Source of the DNA: Pseudomonas sp. R28(2017)
Lineage (GTDB): Bacteria; Pseudomonadota; Gammaproteobacteria; Pseudomonadales; Pseudomonadaceae
Direction of reading: 5' to 3'
Assembly (NCBI RefSeq): GCF_002112505.1
Contig: NZ_NEHW01000005.1
Coordinates: forward strand, 248,001 to 312,000
Length of the DNA: 64,000 nucleotides
Made by a program: the position numbers and the translations under genes. The notes beneath the pieces are model-generated. The model did not search any database. It was not told the DNA's origin and worked only from the letters and a program-made list of their open reading frames with translations. Shown one piece after another: positions 51,695-61,900 of the stretch; within the stretch, counting starts at the first letter, position 1, and each line of letters opens with the position of its first letter.

Positions 51695-53035
51695 ATGTCG
51701 AGCACGCCTACCCCCCGCGCCGCGTCGTCGTACGCGCTGGACGCGGCCCCTGCCCAGCGCCTGCCCACCCGCCGCCGCTGGTTCATGCTGTCGCTGCTGC
51801 TGGTGGCGACCATCATCAACTACGTCGACCGGGTGAACATTTCCATCGCAGCGCCGTTCATGGCCAAGGACCTGGGCCTGGACAAGGTCGAGATGGGCCT
51901 GATCTTCTCCGCCTTCGCCTGGACCTACGCCCTGGCCCTGGTGCCTGCCGGTTTCATCGCCGACCGTTTCGGCTCGCGCCTGACCTATGGCGTATCGCTG
52001 ATCAGCTGGTCGGCGGTCACCGTGGCCCAGGGCCTGGCCAGCGGCTTCGCCTCGCTGTTCGGCCTGCGCCTGGCGGTCGGTGCCATGGAGGCCCCGGCCT
52101 TTCCGGCCAACAGCCGTGCGGTCACGGTGTGGTTCCCCGCCCGCGAGCGCGGCATGGCCAGCAGCATCTACGTGTGCGGCCAGTACCTGGGCACCGCGCT
52201 GTTCACCGGCGCGCTGCTGTGGCTGGCGACCACCTATGACTGGCGCCATGTGTTCTACAGCACCGGCCTGGTGGGCATCCTGTTCGGCGTGGTGTGGCTG
52301 TGGCTGTACCGCGACCCGCTGAACTGCAAGAAGGTCAGCAAGGAAGAACTGGCCTACATCGAAGGCGGCGGCGGGCTGGTGAAAAGCAGCCAGGAACGTA
52401 CCCGTTTCGACTGGCGCCAGGTGGCTGAGCTGTTCCGTTATCGCCAGGTCTGGGCGATCTGCCTGGGCAAGTTCGCCAGCACCTCGGCGCTGTACTTCTT
52501 CCTCACCTGGTTCCCCACCTACCTGATCGAGGAGCGCCAGCTGACGCTGATCAAGGTCGGCATCTTCGCCGTCATGCCGTTCATTGGTGCCACGGTCGGC
52601 ATTCTCCTCGCGGGGATCGTCTCCGACCTGCTGATCCGCAAGGGCTACTCGCTGTCGTTCGCCCGCAAGCTGCCACTGGTGGTGGGCTCGATGCTGGGCA
52701 TGTCGATCGTGCTGGTGAACTTCACCGACTCCAATGTGCTGTGCATCGCCATCCTCACCCTGGCGTTCTTCGCCCAGGGCATCGCCTCGGCGTCGTGGGC
52801 GGCGGTGTCGGAAGTGGCGCCCAAGCAGCTGATCGGCCTGACCGGCGGGGTCACCAGCCTGGCGGCGAACATCGGCGGCATCGTCACGCCGATCGTGATT
52901 GGCGCGATCGTGCATGCCAGCGGCTCGTTTGCCATGGCGTTCTGGTTCATCGGCGGGGTGGCGTTGATGGGCACCCTGTCTTACTCGCTGCTGCTCGGGA
53001 AGCTGTATCGCATCGAGCTTAAAACTGCGGCATGA
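51695..53035 (+). CDS. MFS transporter, anion:cation symporter family
   Basis: 446 aa with 12 membrane segments. Early LVATIINYVDRVNISIAAPF is characteristic of the hexuronate/aldarate/phthalate-type ACS family (ExuT, GudP, GarP). The loop between segments 6 and 7 is long. It probably imports an organic acid such as a sugar acid. First gene of a plus-strand operon under the AraC regulator; FAH gene follows after 92 bp. Confidence 0.9.
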   Translation: MSSTPTPRAASSYALDAAPAQRLPTRRRWFMLSLLLVATIINYVDRVNISIAAPFMAKDLGLDKVEMGLIFSAFAWTYALALVPAGFIADRFGSRLTYGVSLISWSAVTVAQGLASGFASLFGLRLAVGAMEAPAFPANSRAVTVWFPARERGMASSIYVCGQYLGTALFTGALLWLATTYDWRHVFYSTGLVGILFGVVWLWLYRDPLNCKKVSKEELAYIEGGGGLVKSSQERTRFDWRQVAELFRYRQVWAICLGKFASTSALYFFLTWFPTYLIEERQLTLIKVGIFAVMPFIGATVGILLAGIVSDLLIRKGYSLSFARKLPLVVGSMLGMSIVLVNFTDSNVLCIAILTLAFFAQGIASASWAAVSEVAPKQLIGLTGGVTSLAANIGGIVTPIVIGAIVHASGSFAMAFWFIGGVALMGTLSYSLLLGKLYRIELKTAA

Positions 53036-53127
53036 GCCCCGATTAGTCCAAGCCGCCCCTGCTTTCGTCCAACTTTGCCGGCCAGCCTCTGGCTTACGCT
53101 GGCCACTCCAGTACGGAGGATCCACCC

Positions 53128-53838
53128 ATGACCTACCTGTTCAACCCGCCAGCCATCGTCAGCCTGCCGATCCGCGGCAGCGCTGCGCGCTTCCCGGTCG
53201 GCCGGGTGTTCTGCCTGGGCCGCAACTACCCATGGCCAGAGTCCTACGGCCCGGCACCGCAGGAACCTGTGTTCTTCATGAAGCCGGCGAGCAACGTGGT
53301 CGAGGCGCAGGGCGAGCTGCCCTACCCGCCGCAGACCGATGAGTTCTGCCACGAAATCGAAATGGTAGCCGCCATCGCCAAGGGCGGTGCCGACATTGCC
53401 CCGGAGCATGCCCTGGAACACCTGTTCGGCTTTGCCGCCGGCCTCGATATGACCCGCCGCGACCACCAGCGCAAGGCCAAGGCCGAGGGCCTGCCCTGGG
53501 AAGGCGCCAAGGTATTCGAGGCCTCCGCTCCGATGACCGCCATCGTTCCCGCCAGCGAGTGCGCCTGGCCGCTGGATGCGTCGCTGTGGCTGCAGGTCAA
53601 CGGCCAGGAGCGCCAGCGTGCGCACCTGAGCCAGCAGACCTGGGCCCTGGCCGAAGTGATCAGCCGCCTTTCCCGCCAACTGCCGCTGCGCCCCGGCGAC
53701 CTGATCATGACCGGCAGCCCGCCCGGCGTGGCGCCGCTGAACCCGGGCGACACGATCCACGCGGGCATCGATGGCATCGGCGAACTGCAACTGCGCGTCG
53801 GCCCCCGCCCTGCCGGGCAAGCCGCCAACGCCGCCTGA
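53128..53838 (+). CDS. Fumarylacetoacetate hydrolase (FAH) family protein
   Basis: 236 aa, the short FAHD1/fumarylpyruvate-hydrolase-like type. [27 protein letters not shown], the metal-binding Glu pair in [21 protein letters not shown] and [15 protein letters not shown] are intact. Such enzymes hydrolyse acylpyruvates or 2,4-diketo acids. Near-by SDR and hydroxyacid dehydrogenase fit a diketo-acid cleavage step. ACGGAGGATCCACCC lies before the ATG. Confidence 0.9.
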   Translation: MTYLFNPPAIVSLPIRGSAARFPVGRVFCLGRNYPWPESYGPAPQEPVFFMKPASNVVEAQGELPYPPQTDEFCHEIEMVAAIAKGGADIAPEHALEHLFGFAAGLDMTRRDHQRKAKAEGLPWEGAKVFEASAPMTAIVPASECAWPLDASLWLQVNGQERQRAHLSQQTWALAEVISRLSRQLPLRPGDLIMTGSPPGVAPLNPGDTIHAGIDGIGELQLRVGPRPAGQAANAA

Positions 53839-53855
53839 ACCTACTGGAGCCCCAC

Positions 53856-54614
53856 ATGAGCCAAAACAAGAAAATCGCCCTGGTCACCGGCGCTGGCAGC
53901 GGCATAGGCCGCGCCGTCGCCCTCGCCCTGCTGGAGGATGGCTTCAGCCTGGTCCTCGCCGGGCGCCGCGCAGAACCGCTGCAGGCGGTGGTTGAACAGG
54001 CACAGGCAGCGGGCGGTGAAGCCCTGGCCGTGCCAACCGACGTGCGCGACGAGCAGAGCGTCGCGCAGCTGTTCGCCACCATCGAGGAGGTGCATGGCCG
54101 CCTCGACGTGATCTTCAACAATGCCGGCATCAACGCCCCCGCCGTACCGGTCGACGAGCTGCCGCTGGAGCACTGGCGCAACGTCATCGCCACCAACGTC
54201 GACGGCGTGTTCCTGTGCGCCCGCGCCGCCTTCGGCCTGATGCGCCGCCAGCAGCCGCAGGGCGGGCGGATCATCAACAACGGCTCGATCTCGGCGCACA
54301 CCCCGCGACCGTTCACCGCCCCCTACACCGCCAGCAAGCACGCGGTGCTGGGCCTGACCAAGGCCTTGGCGCTGGATGGCCGGCCGTACAACATCGTCTG
54401 CAGCCAGGTGGACATCGGCAACGCCCTGACCGAGTTGTCCGAGCGCATGACCCGTGGCGTGCGCCAGGCCAATGGCGAGATCGCCGCCGAACCGATGCTC
54501 GACGTGCGCCATGTGGCCGACGCGGTGCGCTACATCGCCGCGCTGCCGCTGGACGCCAACGTACTGAACATGACCGTGATGGCCAGCAACATGCCGTTCG
54601 TTGGCCGTGGCTGA
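53856..54614 (+). CDS. Short-chain dehydrogenase/reductase
   Basis: 252 aa from ATG 53856 with CTGGAGCCCCAC ahead. TGAGSGIG nucleotide loop, FNNAG, Ser in INNGSISAH and catalytic YTASK. Gap to the FAH gene is 17 bp. It may oxidise a hydroxyl of a 2-keto-3-deoxy acid before hydrolysis by the FAH enzyme, as in diketo-hydrolase sugar-acid routes; the substrate is not readable. Confidence 0.9.
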   Translation: MSQNKKIALVTGAGSGIGRAVALALLEDGFSLVLAGRRAEPLQAVVEQAQAAGGEALAVPTDVRDEQSVAQLFATIEEVHGRLDVIFNNAGINAPAVPVDELPLEHWRNVIATNVDGVFLCARAAFGLMRRQQPQGGRIINNGSISAHTPRPFTAPYTASKHAVLGLTKALALDGRPYNIVCSQVDIGNALTELSERMTRGVRQANGEIAAEPMLDVRHVADAVRYIAALPLDANVLNMTVMASNMPFVGRG

Positions 54615-54638
54615 TCCCTGTTTCTGATGGAGTGACCG

Positions 54639-55589
54639 ATGAAACCTGAAGTCCTGCAACTGAGCCCGATCCTCATCCCGCAAATCCGCGAGCGCCTGGA
54701 ACAGCTGTTCACCGTGCACCGCTATTACGAACAGGCCGACAAGGACGCCTTTGTCAGCCAGCATGCCAGCAACATTCGCGGCGTGATCACCGGCGGCCAC
54801 ACCGGCATCAGCCAGGCGCTGATGGCGCGCTTGCCCAACCTTGAAGTGGTCGCGGTCAATGGCGTCGGCACCGACGCAGTGGACCTGGCCTATGCCCGTG
54901 ATCGTGGCATTCAGGTCACCGCCACCATCGGCGCCCTCACCGAGGATGTCGCTGATCTGGCCATCGGCCTGCTGATCGGCTTGTGCCGGGGCATTTGCAC
55001 TGGTGACCGCTTCGTCCGCGCAGGCCACTGGGCCACCAGCGCCACACCGCTGGCACCGCTGCCGCTGGCCCGCCAGGTGTCGGGCATGCGCGTGGGCATC
55101 GTCGGCATGGGCCGGGTCGGCCGCGCGGTGGCGCAACGGGCGGCGGCGTTCGGCTGCCCGATTCGCTACACCGACCTGCAGGCGCTGGATGTGCCCTATG
55201 GTTTCGAGGCGGATCTGGTGCAGTTGGCCCAGGGCAGCGATGCGCTGATCCTGGCGGCCGCAGCCGACAAAGGCGAAGCGCTGGTCAACCGCGAGGTCCT
55301 GCGGGCATTGGGGGCTGAGGGGTACCTGATCAACATCGCGCGCGGCAAGCTGGTGGATGAACCGGCGTTGATTGCGGCACTGGAGGCCGGCGAGATCGCG
55401 GGAGCGGCGCTGGATGTGTTTGCCGATGAACCACGGGCACCCGAAGCCTTGTTCGAGCGTGAGGACGTGGTGCTGCAGCCGCATCGCGCCAGTGCCACGG
55501 TGCAGACCCGCACGCGCATGGGCGAGATGGTGGTGGCCAGCCTGGTGGATGTGTTTGCCGGGCGTAAGCCGCAAGGTTTGGTGATCTAA
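54639..55589 (+). CDS. D-isomer-specific 2-hydroxyacid dehydrogenase
   Basis: 316 aa. NAD(P)-binding loop VGIVGMGRVGRAVAQR, catalytic Arg in NIARGKLVDEPAL, Glu and His region QPHRASATVQTRTR (His in place near RASAT). Hydroxypyruvate/glyoxylate or 2-ketogluconate reductase types are closest. It lies 24 bp after the SDR gene and ends the operon. Confidence 0.92.
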   Translation: MKPEVLQLSPILIPQIRERLEQLFTVHRYYEQADKDAFVSQHASNIRGVITGGHTGISQALMARLPNLEVVAVNGVGTDAVDLAYARDRGIQVTATIGALTEDVADLAIGLLIGLCRGICTGDRFVRAGHWATSATPLAPLPLARQVSGMRVGIVGMGRVGRAVAQRAAAFGCPIRYTDLQALDVPYGFEADLVQLAQGSDALILAAAADKGEALVNREVLRALGAEGYLINIARGKLVDEPALIAALEAGEIAGAALDVFADEPRAPEALFEREDVVLQPHRASATVQTRTRMGEMVVASLVDVFAGRKPQGLVI

Positions 55590-55598
55590 GCAGCCTGT

Positions 55599-55697
55599 CC
55601 CGACCTATTCGCGGGCATGCCCGCTCCCACAGGAATCGCACAATGCTCGAGGCCTGTACAGTACCTGTGGGAGCGGGCGTGCCCGCGAATGGGTCGG
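55599..55697. repeat. REP pair (inverted)
   Basis: CGACCTATTCGCGGGCATGC and its inverse (GCGTGCCCGCGAATGGGTCG) around CGCTCCCACAGG and CCTGTGGGAGCG, between the convergent hydroxyacid dehydrogenase and nirD genes. Confidence 0.9.
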
Positions 55698-55707
55698 CAC
55701 GGGAGCG

Positions 55708-56070
55708 TCAGGCCACCGACAGCTCCACCGCCTGACCATTCATCCGCACCGGCCACACCCGCAACCGCTGCCCGGCATCTTCCAGGCACTCGCCGCTTTG
55801 CAGGCTGAAGTGCTGCTTGTACAACGGCGCCGCCACCACCAGCTCCCCCTGCAAGCTACCGACCAGCCCGCGCCCGATGATATTGGCCCCGGACCGCGGA
55901 TCGCGGTTGTCCACCGCATACAGGCTCTGCTCCAGCCCAGGCAGGTAGAACAACGCCACCTGCACACCGTCAAGCCACACCACCACGCCAGAGTCGGCCA
56001 CCAGGTCATGGGCCTGGCACACCGGCTGCCAGTTCTCTTGGGTTTTCACAGCAGCATTGGATAGGTTCAT
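55708..56070 (-). CDS. nirD: Nitrite reductase small subunit NirD
   Basis: 120 aa from ATG 56070, sharing one base with the nirB stop (TGATG). Rieske-like fold of the NirD type (AVDNRDPRSGANIIGRGLVG, YKQHFSLQSGECLEDAGQ) without the cluster-binding Cys/His pairs, as expected. Works with NirB in the NADH-dependent reduction of nitrite to ammonium. Confidence 0.95.
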   Translation of the reverse strand: MNLSNAAVKTQENWQPVCQAHDLVADSGVVVWLDGVQVALFYLPGLEQSLYAVDNRDPRSGANIIGRGLVGSLQGELVVAAPLYKQHFSLQSGECLEDAGQRLRVWPVRMNGQAVELSVA

Positions 56071-58619
56071 CAGACAGCCTCCTCGACGGTTGGGATCAGG
56101 TGCAGCGGTGCAGCCGGCCGGCGCTGTTCGCGTTCGCGCACGAAGTGCACGTCCGGGTCGGCGCGCCGGTCGTTGACGAAGGTACGGAAGCGCTTGAGCT
56201 TCTCGGGGTCGTTGAGGGCGTTGGCCCATTCGCATTCGTACTGGTCGACCACATGCTGCATCTGCGCCTCCAGCTCGGCCGCCAGGCCCAGGCTGTCGTC
56301 GAGAATCACCTGCCTGAGGTAATCCAGGCCGCCTTCCAGGCTTTCGCGCCAGACCGAAGTGCGCTGCAGCTTGTCGGCCGTGCGGATGTAGAACATCAGC
56401 ACGCGGTCGATCAGGCGCACCAGGGTTTCGTCATCCAGGTCGGTGGCGAACAGCTCGGCGTGGCGCGGGCGCATGCCGCCGTTGCCGCAGATGTACAGGT
56501 TCCAGCCCTTGTCGGTGGCAATCACGCCGATGTCCTTGCTCTGCGCCTCGGCGCATTCGCGGGTGCAGCCGGAAACGGCGAACTTGAGCTTGTGCGGGCT
56601 GCGCAGGCCCTTGTAGCGGTCCTCCAGGCGCAGCGCCATGGCGACGCTGTCCTGCACACCGTAACGGCACCAGGTGCTGCCCACGCACGACTTCACCGTA
56701 CGGGTCGACTTGCCATAGGCGTGGCCGGTTTCGAAGCCGGCGTCGATCAGCTCGCCCCAGATCAGCGGCAGCTCGTGCAGCTGGGCGCCGAACAGGTCGA
56801 TGCGCTGGCCGCCGGTGATCTTGGTGTAGAGGTCGTACTTTTTCGCCACCTGGCCGATCACGATCAGCTTGTCGGGGGTGATCTCGCCGCCAGGGATGCG
56901 TGGCACCACCGAATAGGTGCCGTTCTTCTGCATGTTGGCCATGAAGGTGTCGTTGGTGTCCTGCAGCGGCACCAGCGCCGGGTCCATGATCGGCTGGTTC
57001 CAGCACGAGGCGAGGATCGAGCCCACCGCCGGCTTGCAGATGTCGCAACCGACATGGCCCTTGCCGTGGCGTTCGAGCAGTTCGCTGAAGGTGCGGATTC
57101 CCTCGACCCGCACCAGCCCGTATAGCTCCTGCCGGGTGTAGGCGAAGTGTTCGCACAGGCTCTTGTCGACGGTGACGCCACGGGCGGTGAGTTCGTGTTC
57201 GAAGACCTGCTTGAGCAACGCCGCGCAACCACCGCAGCCGGTGGCCGCCTTGGTGCAGCCCTTGACTGCGGCGAGGTCGCCGCAACCACTGTCGATGGCC
57301 GCGCACACCGCGCCTTTGCTGACGTTGTGGCACGAGCAGATGGTCGCGCTGTCGGGCAGTGCGTCGGCACCGAGGGCCGGTGCGCCACCGCCCTGCGGCA
57401 GGATCAACGCGGCCGGGTCGGCCGGCAGGGCGATACCGTTCTGGGCGTACTGCAGCAGGGTGTCGTAGTAGCTGTTGTCGCCCACCAGCACGGCACCGAG
57501 CACGTGCTTGCCGCTGGCATCCACCACCAGCCGGCGGTAGGCGCTGTTGGCCTCGTCGATGAAGCGGTAGCTGCGCGAACCCGGCGTGGCGCCGTGGGCA
57601 TCGCCGATGGAGCCGACATCCACGCCCAGCAGCTTGAGCTTGGTCGACATGTCGGCCCCGGTGAATTCGCTGGCGGCTTCGCCCATCAGCAGCGCCGCCA
57701 GGTTGCGCGCCATGCTGTAGCCGGGGGCGACCAGGCCGTACACGCTGCCGTTCCACGAGGCGCATTCACCGATGGCGAAGATGCGCGGGTCGCTGCTGCG
57801 GCAATGGTTGTCGATCACCACGCCGCCGCGTGCCGCGATTTCCAGGCCGCTGGCACGGCCCAGGGCGTCCTGTGGGCGGATACCGGCGGAGAACACGATC
57901 AGGTCGGTTTCCAGGTGTTCGCCGCCGTCGAAATTCATGCGGTAGCGGTAGGCTTCACCGTCACTGATCGACTGAGTGGCGCGCGACAGGTGCACACCCA
58001 CCCCTAGCGCTTCGATCTGCGCCTTGAGCGCGGCGCCGCCCTCGCCGTCCAGTTGCACCGGCATCAGCCGCGGGGCGAACTCCACCACGTGCGCCTCCAG
58101 GCCAAGGGACTTCAGCGCGTTGGCTGCTTCCAGGCCGAGCAGGCCGCCACCGACCACCACGCCGCGGCGCGCTTCACCGGCGGCGGCACGAATGGCATCG
58201 AGGTCATCGAGGGTGCGGTAGACCAGGCGGGCGTTGCCGCTGGAACCCTCGATCGGAGGCACGAAAGGGTACGAACCGGTGGCCAGCACCAAGTGGTCGT
58301 AGCCATAGCGGCCCTCGGCGGTCACCACTTCACAGCGCTCACGGTCGATGGCCAGCACCGCTTCACCCAAGTGCAGGTGCACACCGCTGTTGCCGTAAAA
58401 ATCTTGCCCGCACAGGGCCAAGGTCTCGGCACAGCTGCCGCCGAAGTATTCCGACAGGTGCACGCGGTCGTAGGCACGCTGGCGTTCTTCGCCGAACACG
58501 TGCAGCTCGAAGCGCTCGAGGGCGCCGCGTTCGACCAGTTGCTCGACGCAATGGTGGCCGACCATGCCGTTGCCGACGATGACCAGTCGCTCTCGTTGCC
58601 CGCTCGCTGTTGCCTTCAT
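56070..58619 (-). CDS. nirB: Assimilatory nitrite reductase large subunit NirB
   Basis: 849 aa from ATG 58619, preceded by GAGGATCGGCTT; a TTG six codons upstream is rejected. FAD/NADH domain (VIVGNGMVGHHCVEQ, VVGGGLLGLEAANAL), BFD-like [2Fe-2S] domain (CSCHN and CGGC), then the siroheme/[4Fe-4S] half with CVGSTWC (C-X5-C) and CTREC (C-X3-C). Reduces nitrite to ammonium with NADH. Followed by nirD. Leader RNA carries an attenuator (58636-58727). Confidence 0.97.
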   Translation of the reverse strand: MKATASGQRERLVIVGNGMVGHHCVEQLVERGALERFELHVFGEERQRAYDRVHLSEYFGGSCAETLALCGQDFYGNSGVHLHLGEAVLAIDRERCEVVTAEGRYGYDHLVLATGSYPFVPPIEGSSGNARLVYRTLDDLDAIRAAAGEARRGVVVGGGLLGLEAANALKSLGLEAHVVEFAPRLMPVQLDGEGGAALKAQIEALGVGVHLSRATQSISDGEAYRYRMNFDGGEHLETDLIVFSAGIRPQDALGRASGLEIAARGGVVIDNHCRSSDPRIFAIGECASWNGSVYGLVAPGYSMARNLAALLMGEAASEFTGADMSTKLKLLGVDVGSIGDAHGATPGSRSYRFIDEANSAYRRLVVDASGKHVLGAVLVGDNSYYDTLLQYAQNGIALPADPAALILPQGGGAPALGADALPDSATICSCHNVSKGAVCAAIDSGCGDLAAVKGCTKAATGCGGCAALLKQVFEHELTARGVTVDKSLCEHFAYTRQELYGLVRVEGIRTFSELLERHGKGHVGCDICKPAVGSILASCWNQPIMDPALVPLQDTNDTFMANMQKNGTYSVVPRIPGGEITPDKLIVIGQVAKKYDLYTKITGGQRIDLFGAQLHELPLIWGELIDAGFETGHAYGKSTRTVKSCVGSTWCRYGVQDSVAMALRLEDRYKGLRSPHKLKFAVSGCTRECAEAQSKDIGVIATDKGWNLYICGNGGMRPRHAELFATDLDDETLVRLIDRVLMFYIRTADKLQRTSVWRESLEGGLDYLRQVILDDSLGLAAELEAQMQHVVDQYECEWANALNDPEKLKRFRTFVNDRRADPDVHFVREREQRRPAAPLHLIPTVEEAV

Positions 58620-58635
58620 AAGCCGATCCTCGATC

Positions 58636-58670
58636 AAAAAAAAAGCGCCTGGAGCCGAAGCTCCAGGCGC
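58636..58670 (-). terminator. nirB leader attenuator (intrinsic terminator)
   Basis: On the minus strand: GCGCCTGGAGC-TTCG-GCTCCAGGCGC followed by nine T. It ends about 17 bases before the nirB ATG, so a default stop of the nirB transcript is expected. Its 5' arm is shared with the second antiterminator hairpin. Confidence 0.93.
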
Positions 58671-58727
58671 CTTTGCCTGTATTCATCACGGTGGGTGGCC
58701 CGGGTTGATCGCCGTTGATCAGTGGGC
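58664..58727 (-). promoter_or_regulatory. Two-hexaloop ANTAR (NasT-type) antiterminator leader of nirB
   Basis: On the minus strand, hairpin P1 is TGATC-AACGGC-GATCA (58706-58721, with outer GCCC/GGGC arms) and P2 is CAGGC-AAAGGC-GCCTG (58664-58679). Both loops are six bases with A at position 1 and G at position 4, the ANTAR-protein target pattern. P2 uses the 5' arm of the terminator, so binding would prevent termination. Confidence 0.8.
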
Positions 58728-58746
58728 TTTGTTGTATCAGGGATAA

Positions 58747-58763
58747 AGCAGAGACTGTGCCAA
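58747..58763 (-). promoter_or_regulatory. Sigma-54 promoter of nirB
   Basis: On the minus strand TTGGCACAGTCTCTGCT: GG and GC are 10 bases apart, and TGGCAC is exact. Expected start is near 58736, giving a leader of about 117 bases. Confidence 0.75.
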
Positions 58764-58779
58764 TCCTGTTTCCTGTGAC

Positions 58780-58872
58780 GGCCTCTTCGCGGGCAAGCCC
58801 GCTCCCACAGGGCCTCCACTACATTTGCGATGCATCAAACCTGTGGGAGCGGGCTTGCCCGCGAAGAGGCCG
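58780..58872. repeat. REP pair (inverted)
   Basis: GGCCTCTTCGCGGGCAAGCC and its inverse (GGCTTGCCCGCGAAGAGGCC) with an approximately 30-base spacer. With the nirB leader and promoter it fills the 302-bp gap 58620-58921; no gene lies there. Confidence 0.92.
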
Positions 58873-58921
58873 GTAAAGCCGATGCACTTTCCAAGTGCAG
58901 CGCTCACCATCCTGGGGCGCC

Positions 58922-61900
58922 TCAATACACATCACGCCGATACCGCCTGGCTTTGTTCAATGCCTCGACATAGGCATCGGCATCCACGCCACCATGCACC
59001 GCAATGACCTCACGCAACGCCGCATCCACATCCTTGGCCATGCGCTGGGCATCGCCACAGACATAGAAATACGCCCCCGCCTCCAGCCATTGCCACAGCT
59101 GCGCGCCCTGCTCGAGCATGCGCTGCTGCACATAGATCTTCTCGGCCTGGTCCCGCGAAAACGCCGTGTCCAGGCGCAGATGCCCGCTCGCTTGCCAGGC
59201 CTGAAGCTGCTCTTGATAGTAGAAATCCGTGGCCGCATGCTGCTCGCCGAAGAACAGCCAGTTTTTACCTTTTGCACCGCACACCTCGCGCTCTTCGAGG
59301 AAGGCACGAAACGGCGCGATGCCCGTGCCGGGCCCAACCATGATCACCGGCAGGTTGTCGTCCTCGGGCAGGCGAAAATGCTTCGATACCTGCGGGAAGA
59401 TCGCCACCTTCAGCGCCTGCGCGCGGTCAGCCAGAAACGTTGAACAAACCCCCTTGCGCTCGCCAAAGCGCACGGTGGAAACGGTCAGGTGCACCTGATC
59501 CGGATGCGCCAACGGGCTTGAACTGATCGAATACAGCCGCGGCTGCAACGGCTTGAGCAACTCGAGCCAGGTCGCCAATGGTAACTGCTGCGGGAACGCA
59601 CGCAGCACATCGACCAGCTGGCGCCCCCACAGCCAGCCCTGCAGTTCGGCCTTGCACGCGGGTTGCAGCAGGCGCTGCAGGTCCGTGGCATGGGTGCTGA
59701 ATACCTGAAGTTGCTGCGCGGTGACCTTGGCGATGTCCAGATGCGCCTCCAGGGCCTCGGCCAGTGGCATCGCCGGCTGCCCCTTCAATTCCACCAACGC
59801 CTGGCCATCGAGGTGCATCAGCGTCAGCAGTTCCTCGACCAGCGCCGGGCAGTTGCGCGGCCATACGCCCAAGGCATCACCGGCGGCGTAGGTGAAGCCG
59901 CTGCCAGACAGGTCGAACACCAGCTGGCGGGTTTCCTTGCTCGCACCCGGGCCGTTGAGCAGTTGATTGGCGACCAGCGCCGCCGACCACGGCTGCTGCT
60001 TGCTGAAGCCCGCCACTGACGCAGGCTCACTGACCGGTGCCACCAAGGCCTCGCGGCCGAGCTGCGGCAGCAAAGCGTCGAGCCAGGCGGCGAAGGCGTC
60101 ATCGAAATCCGGTTCGCAGTCGACCCGCTGCAGCAAGCGGCGCCCGCCCAGTTCGGCCAGGCGCTGGTCGAGCTTGCGGCCAAAGCCGCAGAACTGGTCG
60201 TAGCTGGAGTCGCCCAGGGCCAGCACGGCGTAAGGCAGCTGCGCGCAGCAGGCGCCCTGCTCGCCTTGCAGCGCCTGCCAGAACGCCGTGGCGCAGTCGG
60301 GCGCGTCACCGTCACCGAAGGTGCTGGTGATCAGCACCACACTGGCGGCGCCTTGCAGCTGGCTGGGGCTTACCGCCTCCATGCAGCTGAGCTGCACCTC
60401 AAGGCCGGCACCCCGCAGGCGCTCGGCACAACGTTCGGCAAGTGCCTCGCCGTTGCCGGTCTGCGAAGCCCACAGCACCTGGTGGCGCGGCACGGCGATG
60501 GCCGGTGTGGCGGCTGGCTGCGCGAACAAACCAGCCAGCAAGCCATCGACGAACAACCGCCGGGATGCGGCCAACGGCGCGCTAGCCGGCAGGCTGGGCA
60601 CGCCTTCGGCACGCGCCTGGTCGAGGCCGAGCAAAAAGCCCTGCAGGTAATGACGCTCGTCATCGGCCAGCACGGGGGCTGGCAGGGTGTCCAGGCCAAG
60701 CAGGCGGGACAAGGTCGCGGTCGGCATGCGCGCAGGCTCCGGAATAGGGGTGTTCAGCTCGAGGGCATCGATACGCTCGCCCGCGACCCGCTCCAGGGCC
60801 ACGGCGCAATGTTTGAATGCCGGCTGCAGCGACAACGGGTCGACCGCATCACAAGTCACGGCATTGATCGCCAGTTGCTCGCCAATCACATCGTTCCAGT
60901 GGAACGGGGCGAAGCAGTTGCCGGGCATGACCCGGTCGCTGATGCGCGCCGGCAACACGGCCTGGCCGCGACGCGAGCGAATGGCGACCTGGTCCTTGTC
61001 GGCGATGCCCAGGCGGGCGGCGTCCTCGGGGTGGATTTCAACGAAGGGGCCTGGCTCCAGCTTGTTCAGCGCCGGCACCTTGCCGGTCTTGGTCAGGGTG
61101 TGCCACTGGTGCTGCACGCGGCCGGTGTTGAGCACCAGCGGGTAGTCGGCGTCGGGCAGCTCGGGCGCCGGCAGCCAGGGCCGGGCGAAGAAGCGCGCCT
61201 TGCCACTGGCGGTGGGGAATGCCAGGGCAGGCGCATGGCCCTCGGCATCGCGCAACAGGTGCTGGCTGCTGCCGCCGTTGAGGTAACGCAGCGGGCTGCG
61301 GTCATCTTCGCGGCCCGGCGCGCAGGGCCACTGCCGTGGACTGTGGCGCAACTGCTGATAGCCGATGCCACGCAGGTCGTAGCCGGTGGCCGGGTTCCAG
61401 AAGCGCCGGATCTCGTCGTACACCGCCTCGGCATCGGGGTAATCGAAGGCCTCGGCGTAGCCCATGGCACAGGCGACCCGGGCGATGATCTGCCAGTCCG
61501 CCAGGCTTTGGCCGGGCGCCTGGACCGCACGCTGCATCAGCGTCAGGTTGCGCTCGCTGTTGATCATCACGCCTTCGCCTTCGGCCCACAGCGCGGCGGG
61601 CAGGAGGATATCGGCGTAGCGGTTGGTTTCGGTGTCGAGGAAGGCATCCTGGGTGATCACCAGCTCGGCCTGGCGCAGGCCGTCGATCACCTGCTGGCGG
61701 TTGGCGACGCTGGCCACCGGGTTGCTGCAGATCACCCAGCAGGCTTTCACCTCGCCGGCCTTCATCTGCTCGAACAGCGCGATCGTGCCCTCACCACCTT
61801 CGCTGCGCAGGCTGCCCGGTGGCAGGCGCCATTGCGCCTCGACGAAGGCGCGGTCCGCCGCCACCAGCGCCGAACGCTGGCCCGGCAGGCCCGGGCCCAT

